Of a stretch of 64,000 nucleotides of DNA, positions 55,373 through 64,000 are shown in pieces. This DNA is from Tunturiibacter empetritectus. Lineage in GTDB: Bacteria > Acidobacteriota > Terriglobia > Terriglobales > Acidobacteriaceae. Under the pieces are notes generated by a model. It did not search any database, was not told the origin of the DNA, and saw only the letters and a program-made list of their open reading frames with translations. The stretch spans positions 2,666,001 through 2,730,000 of the forward strand of contig NZ_JACCCU010000001.1 of NCBI RefSeq assembly GCF_013410875.1. Direction: 5' to 3'. The translations under genes and the position numbers were made by a program. Numbering within the stretch: the first letter of the stretch is position 1; each line of letters begins with the position of its first letter.

Positions 55373-56931
55373 GACCTCTTCGCCTTCTCGCCTGCCTGCT
55401 CTTGCTCGTCATCCTCTCACCAACCTTCAGCTCCGCAGCCGATTCAGCATCCGTCTCCGGCACCGTTCGCGACTCAGACGGCAACCCCCTCGCCAACGTC
55501 ACCCTCACCCTCGCAGGTCGCTCCACGCAGCAGGCCATCAGTGACTCATCCGGACGCTTCCGCTTCGCCGCAGACCTTCCACCTGGCGATTACGCACTCT
55601 CCGCCGTCCTCACGGGCTACGCTGCATCCGGCCCACTTTCCATTCATCTCCAATCAGCCCCTTTCAACGCGGACATCGTCCTCGCCCGCGCCCCCGCGCC
55701 TCCGCTCGAGTTCCAATCCTCTGGCATCCGCGGCCTCATCGATCCCGGCGGCTACTCCGCATCCATCGCAACCGCCTCCACTGGTGTGCTGCGCGGCATC
55801 GCCGAGCTGAGGCGCAAGGACACCTCCTTTGCTACGTCAACTGCAAAGGACTGGCCCTGCGTCCTCGAACCCCAACTCCGCCAAGCCGTCGCACAGCATC
55901 CCGATCAGCCCGAACCATCTTTCCGGCTCGGCCAGTTGTACGTTGCCCACGATCAACCCTCCCAAGCCATCCCGCCGCTGCAACACACCCTGGCGCTCGA
56001 CTCCGCCAACGAATCTGCCTCCCGCACCCTCGCCGCTGCTTGGCTCGAAGCAGGCAACTTCGACGCCGCGCTAAAGCTACTCAAACGGCTTCTCGTCACC
56101 CGCGACACATCTGAGCTCCACCAGCTCCTTGCCCGCGCCGACGAAGGCTCTGGCCTCTTCCCACAAGCCGCACAGGAATACCGCGTGGCCGTCGCTCTGT
56201 TGCCCTCCGAAGAGAGCTCCTTCGGCATCGGATACGAACTGCTCCTCTCCGGCTCGCTCGCCAATGCTGCCGCCGCATTCACTGAAGGCATCACCCGCTA
56301 TCCCAAATCAGTCTCCATGCAGATTGGAGCAGGCACCACCCGCTTCCTTCAAGGCGACATCGACGCGGCACTCCAGAACTTCCTTACAGCCACAGATATC
56401 GACCCGGCGGACCCGCGCCCTTACTCGTTCCTCGCTACATCCGCTGCCGCTTCAACTGATCAGCGGAGCCGCGTTCATGACACCTTCAAACGCTATCTTG
56501 CGCTCGACTCCAACAGCGCAAACGCAAACTACTTCTACGCCCTTGCGCTCGCCCGCGCATATCCTCCAGGCAACGCCGCGCAAATCGAGGCCCTGCTCAT
56601 GCACGCCATCCAGCTAGACTCAGCCCTCGCTAAAGCCCACCAGCAGCTTGCCGACAGCTACTTCCGCCGCAACGACTTCGCCGACGCAGTCTCCGAGTAC
56701 GAAACCGCTCTCAGGCTCACGCACGACCCCGAGCCACACTACCACCTCGCTCTCGCCTACAAGCGCATGGGCCGCGCCGCCGACTCCGACCGCGAGATGC
56801 AGCTCTTCCGCCAGTCGCGCGAAGTCGGCGGCCAGGCCTCCGCCGCATTCACCGGCATTGATCTAGCACAGTTCATCTCGGCAACCGGCGCACCAAGACC
56901 GCACTCCGGTCTGCCGCTCCAATGCCCTTAA
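55369..56931 (+). CDS. Carboxypeptidase-regulatory-like domain/TPR protein (module B)
   Basis: A 520-residue exported protein (signal peptide LLACLLLLVILSPTFSSAA). Residues about 26-105 are a carboxypeptidase-regulatory-like beta-sandwich (GTVRDSDGNPLANVTLTLA); residues about 160-490 hold TPR repeats (PSFRLGQLYVAHDQPSQAI, HYHLALAYKRMGRAADSD). Its start overlaps the stop of the FG-GAP fusion by 4 bases (ATGA), showing translational coupling. It is the paralogue of the module A protein at 9876-11630, which keeps the same order of domains. Probably an envelope adaptor; no catalytic motif is visible. Confidence 0.85.
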   Translation: MRPLRLLACLLLLVILSPTFSSAADSASVSGTVRDSDGNPLANVTLTLAGRSTQQAISDSSGRFRFAADLPPGDYALSAVLTGYAASGPLSIHLQSAPFNADIVLARAPAPPLEFQSSGIRGLIDPGGYSASIATASTGVLRGIAELRRKDTSFATSTAKDWPCVLEPQLRQAVAQHPDQPEPSFRLGQLYVAHDQPSQAIPPLQHTLALDSANESASRTLAAAWLEAGNFDAALKLLKRLLVTRDTSELHQLLARADEGSGLFPQAAQEYRVAVALLPSEESSFGIGYELLLSGSLANAAAAFTEGITRYPKSVSMQIGAGTTRFLQGDIDAALQNFLTATDIDPADPRPYSFLATSAAASTDQRSRVHDTFKRYLALDSNSANANYFYALALARAYPPGNAAQIEALLMHAIQLDSALAKAHQQLADSYFRRNDFADAVSEYETALRLTHDPEPHYHLALAYKRMGRAADSDREMQLFRQSREVGGQASAAFTGIDLAQFISATGAPRPHSGLPLQCP

Positions 56932-57517
56932 CCTCGCAGTAATGGCGATCCTAAACACTTTGTTAGATTTGCATCTGCGGATGAATCAGTGCGAGCACGG
57001 ATCAGGCGCCAAAATTTTTTCCACCGTCCGCCGTGCGAACACGTCGCCCATGGCGATCGATCCGCCTTCCTGACCGTGCATGGCGCAGAATGTCTTGGTA
57101 TGAAAAACCACTTGAAGATATTTGGGCCGCGCTTGCCCAGCGGATCGTCCAGGCTCTGATCTATCCCCGGGCTGAAACCGTCCAACGAAAGGGTAAAAGT
57201 CCTACTACACGCACCTTTGACATGTATGCTCCCCGCTTAGAAATCAAATGAATATCGCGCGTGGATACGCTATCAGGCTTGAGCCAAACATTGATCCGAC
57301 GAAACCCTTCATTGGTCTCAAAATTCCGATAAAGGAAGTAGAAGATCCACGACGTTGACTTCCAGGCGAATCGAAACTGCGGACCAGACGCGATGATCTG
57401 CTGGCATTCCGGCTATTTCCGAGGATGGAGACCTAGCCGGCTCGCCTTTCTGCCCGGCATTCAACCACTCCTGGACCGGTGAAGCGCATCACAACTGCCA
57501 GGAGCGAGGAGAATGTC
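56932..57517. other. Intergenic region with a coding-like minus-strand remnant
   Basis: 586 bases between module B and the LigD polymerase gene. Minus-strand 57164-57412 is open for 83 codons and reads like protein (FRFAWKSTSWIFYFLYRNFE, GFRRINVWLKPDS) but has no start codon; probably the remains of an unidentified gene. Nothing else is supported. A T-rich stretch near 57016 (read on the minus strand as AAAAAATTTT) is unremarkable. Confidence 0.35.
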
Positions 57518-58882
57518 ATGGCGAAGACAGATGATGCAGAGTTGGTTGAGGTCGCGGGCCACATGGTGCGCATCAGCAGCCCGTCAAAGCCCTACTTTTC
57601 AAAGGGCGTCCAGCTGACAAAGCTGGACATTGTGCGCTACTTCCTTTCCATCGCGCCAGGTGCGCTGCGCGGCATCGTGGATCGTCCCGTGGTCCTCAAA
57701 CGCTTTGTAAATGGCGCGGAGGCGGAGCCGTTTTATCAGAAGCGCGCCCCCAGTGATCTCCCGGACTGGATGCGGACGGTGACCTTGTCCTTCCCGTCCG
57801 GTCGCACCGCAGACGAAGTGGTGGTGGATGAGGCCGCCGGTCTCGCTTGGATTGTGAACCTTGGTTGCATAGAGTTGCACCCGCACCCGGTTCGCACGGG
57901 AGACCTCGATCATCCCGATGAGCTGCGCGTGGACCTCGATCCGCAACCCGGAGTCGGATGGAGCGACGTGCGCATTGTAGCCATGGAAGTGAAAGCTCTT
58001 CTCGACGAGTTGGGTCTGGTGGCGTGGCCGAAAACCAGTGGATCACGTGGTATTCACATCAATATCCGGATTGAACCGAGGTGGAGCTTTACCGAAGTGC
58101 GCCGGGCCGCGCTGGCTCTGGCTCGCGCGGTGGAGGGACGATGTTCGTTGGCGAGCAGCAAATGGTGGAAGGAAGAGCGACATGGAGTTTTTCTGGACTA
58201 CAACCAGAATGCGAAAGATCGGACGACCTGCTCCGCCTTCTCGGTGCGGCCGCTGCCCGATGCGCGAGTGAGCACACCGCTGCGGTGGGATGAAGTGATG
58301 AGATGCGATCCAGCGGACTTCACCGTGCTTACCATTCCGGATCGATTCGTGAAGATCGGTGACCCGCACGCTGCCATGGACGAACACGCGGGTGTGCTCG
58401 ATGCGTTGCTGACAATGGCTGAGCGGGATGAGGCGGTGGGTCTCGGCGATGCGCCATGGCCTCCTCACTTCCGTAAGGTGGAGGGTGAGCCTGCGCGTGT
58501 GCAACCATCGAAGGCCCGCAGCTCCGGCAAGTCAAGTAAGGTGGTCAAAGCTGAAGGTGAAGAGGTTGATCCGGCGGCCGCTCCTGTCGCGAAGAAAGGA
58601 CGACGGCAGCCCACGATGCCCCTGATCGTGGTTGCACAGTCATCCGACAAAGCTGCGGCGGAAGCAGGGCTCGAGCGGTGGAAGCAGCAGCACTCCGAAG
58701 CTGCGGCGCTGCTGGCACCGGATGACGTGCTGTTGGACCGCATGCGCGGGTCGGCGTACGTGTGGTATCGCATTCGTGTGAATCTGCGACATGTGCCGGA
58801 GACGCTACGGCCGTCGCAGGATACGCCGGATCCGGACGATGACCCAACACGGGCGTGGCGCGAGACGAAAAAAAGGACGTGA
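57518..58882 (+). CDS. LigD-type polymerase domain protein (NHEJ primase-polymerase)
   Basis: A 454-residue protein of the archaeo-eukaryotic primase-like polymerase family found in LigD, which fills gaps during non-homologous end joining. Catalytic metal-binding residues are visible: Asp139 and Asp141 in RVDLDPQPG, the SGSRGIHI loop, and Asp227 in FLDYNQNAKDRT. After residue about 300 comes a low-complexity linker (KARSSGKSSKVVKAEGEEVD) and a short C-terminal domain of unknown role. Start chosen at 57518 (GAGGAG 6 bases upstream); an in-frame GTG at 57479 is possible. The ligase domain is a separate gene on the opposite strand 30 bases downstream; no Ku gene is in the window. Confidence 0.9.
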   Translation: MAKTDDAELVEVAGHMVRISSPSKPYFSKGVQLTKLDIVRYFLSIAPGALRGIVDRPVVLKRFVNGAEAEPFYQKRAPSDLPDWMRTVTLSFPSGRTADEVVVDEAAGLAWIVNLGCIELHPHPVRTGDLDHPDELRVDLDPQPGVGWSDVRIVAMEVKALLDELGLVAWPKTSGSRGIHINIRIEPRWSFTEVRRAALALARAVEGRCSLASSKWWKEERHGVFLDYNQNAKDRTTCSAFSVRPLPDARVSTPLRWDEVMRCDPADFTVLTIPDRFVKIGDPHAAMDEHAGVLDALLTMAERDEAVGLGDAPWPPHFRKVEGEPARVQPSKARSSGKSSKVVKAEGEEVDPAAAPVAKKGRRQPTMPLIVVAQSSDKAAAEAGLERWKQQHSEAAALLAPDDVLLDRMRGSAYVWYRIRVNLRHVPETLRPSQDTPDPDDDPTRAWRETKKRT

Positions 58883-58912
58883 AGCGCTCGGTTGGAGCCT
58901 GTTGACTCGCGG

Positions 58913-59995
58913 CTAGATTCGCTCCGGAAAAATGCTCATCAATTCCTCAGGCGGAATGACCTCGAGCTGCTCGTAGGTGCAGTCCCTTGGAACCTTGTCA
59001 GGACGCCAACGCCTGAAGTGCGCCAGGTGGCGGAAGCGTGTGCCCTGCATATGCTCGTAGGCGACTTCGACCACAAGCTCAACGCGGAGCGGCACCCAGC
59101 TCAGGTCTTTGCCACCACTCCATCGCGACTGGCCGCCGGGCATGCGGCCGCTGGCATGTGCGTCCTCGCTTTTCCAGTCTTCCCAGGGATGGTTGCGGAG
59201 CGCATCTTCGCGATAGGGTGCGAGAAACTCCACTAGCTCCCTGCGTTTGGTGGCGGTAAAGCTGGCGCAGACCCCGACGTGCTGTAGCCTCCCAGAAGCG
59301 TCATGCAAGCCTAACAGTAGCGAGCCAACCGCGGTGCCTTCGCCATCCTTGTGCCACCGAAGACCGGCGACAACGCAATCGCAGTCACGCTCGTGCTTGA
59401 TCTTGAGCATGGTACGTTTGTCTGGCGTATATGGCCCCGCGATGGGTTTGGCAATCACGCCGTCGAGCCCCGCCCCTTCGAAACGTGTGAACCAGTCCTG
59501 CGCAATTGTGCGGTTCCGTGTTGCGGGCGTCAGGTGCAGCGGCATGTGCAAGTTTGCAAGGACTCGTTCAAGCTCGCCGCGCCGCACGGCGAAAGGCTCG
59601 TCGCGCAGGTCACGGTCGTCAAGTTGAAGCAGGTCAAAGAAGACAATCGAAGCCGGAGATTGGGCAGCGAGGGTCTTCACGCGCGAAGCCGCAGGATGTA
59701 TGCGTAGCGTCAAGGCCTCAAAGTCAAGACCGCCATCCCGCGCAATGACGATCTCCCCATCCAGGACGCATCGTTGCGGCAATAGCTTGAGCAGCGGGTC
59801 GCGCAGTTCTGGAAAGTAGCGATCGAGAGGCTTGCCATCGCGACTTTGGAGTAGCAACTCCTCTCCGTCGCGAAAAATAATAGCGCGAAATCCGTCCCAC
59901 TTCGGCTCAAAGATCCATACGTCTGCATCGGAGGGGATCGTATCGACCCGCTTGGCGAGCATTGGCAGGATCGGCGGCGACAACGGTAAGCGCAT
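58913..59995 (-). CDS. ATP-dependent DNA ligase, LigD ligase-domain type
   Basis: A 360-residue ligase with the covalent nucleotidyl-transfer site Lys32 in FEPKWDGFRA (motif I), motif III region DGEIVIARDGGLDFEAL and downstream motifs (AGLDGVIAKP, TMLKIKHERDCDCVVAGL), followed by an OB-fold C-terminal part. It seals nicks or ends using ATP. Length and the first motif resemble LigD/LigC ligase modules rather than replicative LigA. It is convergent with the LigD polymerase gene, so the two LigD activities are encoded separately and transcribed from opposite sides. The frame begins at the first ATG before the motif. Confidence 0.9.
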   Translation of the reverse strand: MRLPLSPPILPMLAKRVDTIPSDADVWIFEPKWDGFRAIIFRDGEELLLQSRDGKPLDRYFPELRDPLLKLLPQRCVLDGEIVIARDGGLDFEALTLRIHPAASRVKTLAAQSPASIVFFDLLQLDDRDLRDEPFAVRRGELERVLANLHMPLHLTPATRNRTIAQDWFTRFEGAGLDGVIAKPIAGPYTPDKRTMLKIKHERDCDCVVAGLRWHKDGEGTAVGSLLLGLHDASGRLQHVGVCASFTATKRRELVEFLAPYREDALRNHPWEDWKSEDAHASGRMPGGQSRWSGGKDLSWVPLRVELVVEVAYEHMQGTRFRHLAHFRRWRPDKVPRDCTYEQLEVIPPEELMSIFPERI

Positions 59996-60125
59996 GCTGT
60001 GTTTGATGCGGGCTGTCCTTGTCGCGGTTGATCGCTATCTTTCAGTGGCTTTTCGCTATATTCGCGCTCAAACTGGCCGCCTCCCACAGGTCGAGGCTCT
60101 GCAAATACGATTGTGTTTCGTGTTG

Positions 60126-61607
60126 CTAGACACCATATTGAGCGAGTCGATGTTGCTTGTACGCAGCACGCACCTCAGCGTATTGGGGCGCAATTATAGG
60201 ATTAGACGAAGCTGTCCCCCTGTCATCAAGCTTGATGCAACGATCGCAGATCTCGACAAAGGTTTCTCGAGAACCGCCCTCGCTACCAGCGGCAAAGATG
60301 GCCTGAATGCAAGCGCCGAGACACCCGGCTTCTTCTTCCAGAGGAACGTGAACGTCTGTGCCACTCGCGTCGGCCAGAAGCTGACGCCATTGCGTTGAAC
60401 GTGAACCACCTCCGATGAGTAGAATGCGTTTTGCGCTTTTACCATTGAGGATGAGATCGAGGCCATCGAGAACGCCAAAGCTGACTCCTTCAATCGTCGC
60501 CCGGATGAGATTGGCTGGAGTGAAATTGGACGCCGAGACCCCGAGAATAGAGCCGTGCGCAGACGGTAGGTCGGGCGTGCGTTCGCCATTGAGAAACGGA
60601 ATGAAAGTGAGACCATCCGCCCCCGGCACTGTAGTTGTCATAGCTGACTCTATGTCAGTGACTGAGCGGCCAAGCGTATTCAACATCTGTGTGACGACAT
60701 TAGTTGCGTTCATGGTGCACACGAGAGGAAGCCAGCCGTTCGAGGACGCACAAAAGGGAGCGATGCCTGGATCCAAGCTGGGCACGAATTCATCGCGGAA
60801 CGAGTAGACGGTAGCGGAGGTGCCAAGACTCATGGTAACAACGCCTTCCGTGACATTACCTGTGCCAATTGCTCCCATCATATTGTCTCCACCGCCACTG
60901 GCGACAAGACAAGAGTTGGAGATACCAAGATCCGCGGCTATATCTGGCTTTACATTTCCAACGATCCGCTCTGCAGGAACAAGTGCCGGAAGCGCACGAA
61001 GAAGCTGCCCGGTGCCATGGTCAATAGAGGCGAGAATCTCAGCAGCCCAGGCACGGCTGCGAACATCGAAGTAGCCCGTGCCAGAGGCGTCTCCATACTC
61101 CGCGTAGAGATTGCCGGTAAGCCAGAAGTTGAGGTACTCATGAGGAAGAAGAATGTGTCGAATTTTTGCGAAGTTTTCTGGTTCTCGCTGCTGCAGCCAA
61201 AGCAGCTTTGATACCGTGTAGCCGGTAAGGGGAATGATGCCAAAGCGCTTGAGAAAAGTTTGCTCACCTCCAAATCGGGCGATCAGTTCGGCGTTCTGCG
61301 ATGCGGTTTCGGTGTCGTTCCAAAGCTTGGCGGGACGAATCACCTGCATGCGTTCATCAAGAACGACCAAGCCGTGCTGCTGGCCCGAAACTGCGAGGGC
61401 TCTTATCGGACGGCCAGGAGCCTTCGCCATTGCTTGCTTGATTGAGAGTCGGAGTGCCTCAATCCACCATTGAGGTTCCTGCTCGCGAGCGCCGGAAGGT
61501 CGCTGGATAATTTGATGTGTCGCGTGTCCTCGACCATGTGCGATGCCATGCTCGTCAATCAAGAGAGCCTTTGTTCCTTGAGTGCCGCAGTCAATACCGA
61601 GATACAT
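60126..61607 (-). CDS. xylB: Xylulokinase-like FGGY sugar kinase
   Basis: A 493-residue FGGY-family kinase, best matching xylulokinase (D-xylulose to xylulose 5-phosphate with ATP). The ATP-binding N-terminus LGIDCGTQGTKALLID, sugar-contact segment SGQQHGLVVLD, catalytic Asp241 in SGGGDNMMGAIG, and the C-terminal GGGSRSTQWRQLLAD are typical. Asp241 occupies the position of the catalytic aspartate of characterised xylulokinases. It is transcribed after the ROK regulator gene with a 20-base gap, as in xylose operons. Other pentulose or hexulose kinases of the family are possible but less likely. Confidence 0.88.
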   Translation of the reverse strand: MYLGIDCGTQGTKALLIDEHGIAHGRGHATHQIIQRPSGAREQEPQWWIEALRLSIKQAMAKAPGRPIRALAVSGQQHGLVVLDERMQVIRPAKLWNDTETASQNAELIARFGGEQTFLKRFGIIPLTGYTVSKLLWLQQREPENFAKIRHILLPHEYLNFWLTGNLYAEYGDASGTGYFDVRSRAWAAEILASIDHGTGQLLRALPALVPAERIVGNVKPDIAADLGISNSCLVASGGGDNMMGAIGTGNVTEGVVTMSLGTSATVYSFRDEFVPSLDPGIAPFCASSNGWLPLVCTMNATNVVTQMLNTLGRSVTDIESAMTTTVPGADGLTFIPFLNGERTPDLPSAHGSILGVSASNFTPANLIRATIEGVSFGVLDGLDLILNGKSAKRILLIGGGSRSTQWRQLLADASGTDVHVPLEEEAGCLGACIQAIFAAGSEGGSRETFVEICDRCIKLDDRGTASSNPIIAPQYAEVRAAYKQHRLAQYGV

Positions 61608-61627
61608 GGTTGGCGTCTCGTCTTCCG

Positions 61628-62899
61628 TTATGTTGCGAGCGTTTTGGTTGCAGACTCTGAGCGCTTACTTGTGTTTATACTACGGCGCAATGAGCTGTGA
61701 TAGCCGGAGTGACGCTGAAGCGCGATGGCAGCAGCTCCACGAAGGCGAGCCATCTCTCCCCCAGTCGTAATCTCCAGGCGAGGTGGAGAGCCTGCGAGAA
61801 TGCCGGAAATCAACTCTTCTTGCACGATGGAACCGAAGGTGGACCACGCAGTCGTAAGAGCACCAGTGATGAGAAGAAGTTCTGGCGAAAGGGCTGCTGT
61901 GACGAGTCGGAGCCCTTGTCCTAGATGAAGGGCTTGTTTCTTGATCGCTTTGATTGCGTGCGAATCGCCTTCCTTGGCTAAGTGCATAAGATTTTGAATG
62001 GAGGTAATGTTTGTGTTTGGTCTGAGCTCAGAATAGAAACGGAGGGCAGCATCGGATGACGCGAGCGTCTCCCAGCAACCCCGCTTTCCGCAACCACAAA
62101 GAGGCCCAGCAGGATCAACCGGAATATGCCCAAACTCGCCCGCGAGGCCGTTGAGACCAGAGACAATCTGCCCATTGGCAAAGATTGCAGTGCCAAGTCC
62201 CTCCGAAAGGCTGATAAGAACGGCATTCCGTGTCTTGTCCATGCGTCCAAACCAGAGTTCGGAGAGGAGACAAGCCGTTGCATCGTTGTCAAGCTCGACC
62301 TGGAGGTGAAGCTTCTTCTGGATCGCTCCCTTAATGTCGTAGTCCGCCCATTTCAAGTTGGGGGCGTGAATCAGATGGTTTGTCTTTGGGTGGACGCGGC
62401 CAGGCACGCTGATTCCAACCCCTTCAAAGGTTTTGTGGGGAAAGCGATCACGCATCGCCTGCATAGCTTCGATCATTCCCGCCACAGATCGCTCAGGGTC
62501 CGAGAAGATACTGATCTCTTCATGCGCGAGCATGCGCCCGTTGAGATCAATGATGGCAAGGATTGCTCTTCGCGGCCGAAGGTCGGCTACCAACATGACG
62601 AGATTGTCGTTGAGCGATAGCATCGTCGGGCGGCGGCCGCGTGGCCTCCGGGCCACCGCCCCTTCAACAATCCAGGTCTCCTGAAGCAGCTGCTCGACGA
62701 TATTAGAGACGGTGCTGGGCTGCAAGCCTGAGACGCGTGACAGATCCGCACGCGAGATCGGTTGCTTGGACCGAACAATCTCCAACACGATGTCGCGGTT
62801 GATGTCGCGGGCGATCTCGCTTGATGCGAGCTCGACGTAAGCGAGATCGATCCGCCTGAAGCCTTTCTCGACGCGCTCCGTTATTTCTTTAGCAAACAT
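61628..62899 (-). CDS. ROK-family (XylR/NagC-like) transcriptional regulator
   Basis: A 423-residue regulator with an N-terminal winged helix-turn-helix (residues about 35-90, ISRADLSRVSGLQPSTVSNIVEQLLQ being the recognition region, given here in part) and a ROK sugar-kinase-like domain. The ROK zinc motif CGCGKRGCWET and GVGISVPGRVHPKTN are clear. Such proteins repress xylose or N-acetylglucosamine genes and release DNA on sugar binding. It heads the operon with the xylulokinase gene 20 bases downstream and probably controls it, so xylose is the likely signal. The start at 62899 yields a plausible N-terminus. Confidence 0.9.
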   Translation of the reverse strand: MFAKEITERVEKGFRRIDLAYVELASSEIARDINRDIVLEIVRSKQPISRADLSRVSGLQPSTVSNIVEQLLQETWIVEGAVARRPRGRRPTMLSLNDNLVMLVADLRPRRAILAIIDLNGRMLAHEEISIFSDPERSVAGMIEAMQAMRDRFPHKTFEGVGISVPGRVHPKTNHLIHAPNLKWADYDIKGAIQKKLHLQVELDNDATACLLSELWFGRMDKTRNAVLISLSEGLGTAIFANGQIVSGLNGLAGEFGHIPVDPAGPLCGCGKRGCWETLASSDAALRFYSELRPNTNITSIQNLMHLAKEGDSHAIKAIKKQALHLGQGLRLVTAALSPELLLITGALTTAWSTFGSIVQEELISGILAGSPPRLEITTGGEMARLRGAAAIALQRHSGYHSSLRRSINTSKRSESATKTLAT

Positions 62900-63272
62900 G
62901 GCGTGCTCGCATAAGCTGAAAGCTCATTAGTTATCGATAGTCGAAGAAGTAGGCCTCTCGTAAATTAGTCAACCTTTAGTTTGCAAAGGGGATGTGTCTC
63001 TCGCCGAGTTAATAAAATCGCAAGAACTATTTCGTCAAGGCCTAGTATAACGGTGCCTTACCGCAATTTATAGAGAGAAGTAAAGCAACCTCAGGGGAAG
63101 GTATGAATAGCCTGTAAACATCTATTCTGCGCGGGTGGCACGAGGATGTCTATTTGCAGTCCAAGCAATACCCATTGACAACTTAGTCGCATGGTCGATA
63201 TAGTTCGGGTCGCGAGTAAAATAACGTTTTTTTGATCATCCCGACGATCACCAACCTTTTTGGGAAATTTTT
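62900..63272. other. Intergenic region upstream of the ROK gene
   Basis: 373 bases with no gene. It holds presumed promoter sequence for the ROK gene (minus strand) and AT-rich stretches; TTAGT...AGTTTGC near 62965-62985 vaguely resembles ROK operators but is not convincing. The last part precedes the broken symporter. Confidence 0.4.
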
Positions 63273-63918
63273 ATGAGCGACATGGCGGGCAATATCAGCG
63301 CGTTCTCCACTGTCTGGACCTACTACATCTATGGCGCGTTCATCACTGTCTGGACCTACTACATCTACGGCGCGTTCATCAACAAAAAGCATCGGTCAAG
63401 CACTACGTCACTATGGGACGATGGTCAACGGCTATTGGGATGCTCGTGTCGATTGCGACAGCATAATCTCGGGATGAATGCGGCCTCGATCACGGACTAC
63501 GTGCAAGCGCTATACAGCTTTTTCATTGCGCCGCTCTTCGGGACTGTGATCTTGGGCATGCTGTGGAAGAGGGCTACGAAAGCCGGAGGATTCGGGGGCT
63601 ATTGCCGGAACCGCCGCTTCAATAGGAATGTTTGTCTGGGTGCGTATGAATGGTGAGGGTCTGCGATATATCGCAATGAGTCCCGACGCACGTCCGATGG
63701 CGAAGAACCTTTATCATGTGTTGTGGAGCTGGCTGATCTGCGTTGGCGTGACGGTCGCCGTAAGCCCGATGACGAAAGCTACACCCACCGCCCAACTTGC
63801 TGGATTGGTCTACGGAGTAACTCCGCTACGCAGCGACGGCGCAGAAAGTCTCTGCAGAAACCAGCCTTCTGGCAGCAGTAGTGATCGTTGTGTTCTTCGT
63901 TCTGAACATAGTTTTTAA
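63273..63918 (+). pseudogene. Decayed sodium:solute symporter (SSS family), C-terminal part
   Basis: The pieces of a symporter C-terminus are scattered over three frames: AGNISAFSTVWTYYIYGAFI, then KHYVTMGRWSTAIGMLVSI in another frame, then ASITDYVQALYSFFIAPLF and GTVILGMLWKRATKAGGFGG, then MFVWVRMNGEGLRYIAM and NLYHVLWSWLICVGVTV. The end VVIVVFFVLNIVF is shifted again. The N-terminal two-thirds is missing. At least four frameshifts plus a 36-bp tandem duplication (63309-63380) make this clearly non-functional. It may have been the transporter of the adjacent sugar operon. Confidence 0.8.
63309..63380 (+). repeat. 36-bp tandem duplication inside the symporter remnant
   Basis: Two copies of a 36-base unit beginning ACTGTCTGG (63309-63344 and 63345-63380), differing at one position (T versus C in TA[T/C]GG). 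The unit encodes TVWTYYIYGAFI and so duplicates 12 residues in frame. Very recent slippage-type duplication, judged by near-identity. Confidence 0.9.
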
Positions 63919-63938
63919 ACAGAGCTGAAGGAGAAACG

Positions 63939-64000
63939 ATGAGGGACAATCACTCGCAAGAACAAGGAGGTCAAACTCGCAAAGCAAAGCTCTCGATATG
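63939..64000 (+). CDS. Start of a gene running off the window end
   Basis: An ATG with GAAGGAG 5 bases upstream opens a frame that continues past the window edge. Only about 20 residues are visible (MRDNHSQEQGGQTRKAKLS), too few to assign a family; a charged, Gln-rich start. Confidence 0.5.
   Translation, partial: MRDNHSQEQGGQTRKAKLSI

Noticed and set aside
1..64000. CRISPR array, IS element, prophage, rRNA
   Set aside because: No regularly spaced repeats, transposase, integrase, phage or rRNA-like sequence was seen in the window.

Overview
The window looks like a chromosomal segment of an Acidobacteriota member of the Terriglobia/Acidobacteriaceae type (Granulicella, Edaphobacter, Terriglobus and relatives). 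The basis is moderately high GC, four very large Oar-type TonB-dependent receptors with an N-terminal carboxypeptidase-regulatory-like domain, several FG-GAP/ASPIC-UnbV proteins, many Tat-type signal peptides and a dense set of glycoside hydrolases. This placement is inferred from gene content and was not tested by any search.

Layout. 29-11630: module A, an Oar receptor (-), an FG-GAP/ASPIC/redoxin/TPR fusion (+), a shorter FG-GAP/ASPIC protein (+) and a carboxypeptidase-regulatory-like/TPR protein (-). 11885-21069: sugar locus with GH36 alpha-galactosidase, GH2 beta-galactosidase-like enzyme, LacI regulator and GH31 alpha-xylosidase-like enzyme. 21797-29104: a decaying region with a frameshifted QueG-like iron-sulfur reductase, two intact AhpD-like proteins, an Oar receptor broken by a nonsense codon and a frameshift, an MFS transporter, and two gene stubs (AhpD-like and sugar permease). 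29126-35743: GH32 fructan/sucrose hydrolase, Oar receptor and a GntR-type regulator. 37202-43107: a beta-helix hydrolase with PKD-like region and a large GH2 exo-enzyme. 43331-56931: module B, six co-directional genes: a membrane protein with a cytoplasmic N-terminal domain, a seven-heme cytochrome c (frameshifted), Oar receptor, TPR protein, FG-GAP/ASPIC/redoxin/TPR fusion, carboxypeptidase-regulatory-like/TPR protein. 57518-59995: a split LigD (polymerase and ligase as separate convergent genes). 60126-62899: xylulokinase and ROK regulator. 63273-63918: a decayed sodium:solute symporter carrying a 36-bp tandem duplication; a new gene begins at 63939.

How it fits together. Most of the window serves capture and breakdown of plant or microbial polysaccharides: receptors import oligosaccharides, periplasmic or exported hydrolases trim them, and LacI, GntR and ROK regulators respond to sugars. 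The most unusual part is the repeated association of an Oar receptor with a giant Tat-exported FG-GAP/ASPIC/redoxin/TPR protein and a carboxypeptidase-regulatory-like/TPR partner, present twice. In module B it is joined by a seven-heme cytochrome. In the two paralogous fusions the redoxin domain keeps opposite halves of the CXXC motif. I propose this as a candidate undescribed envelope system.

Caution: several breaks in this window are single-base losses, which could be real decay or residual assembly error.
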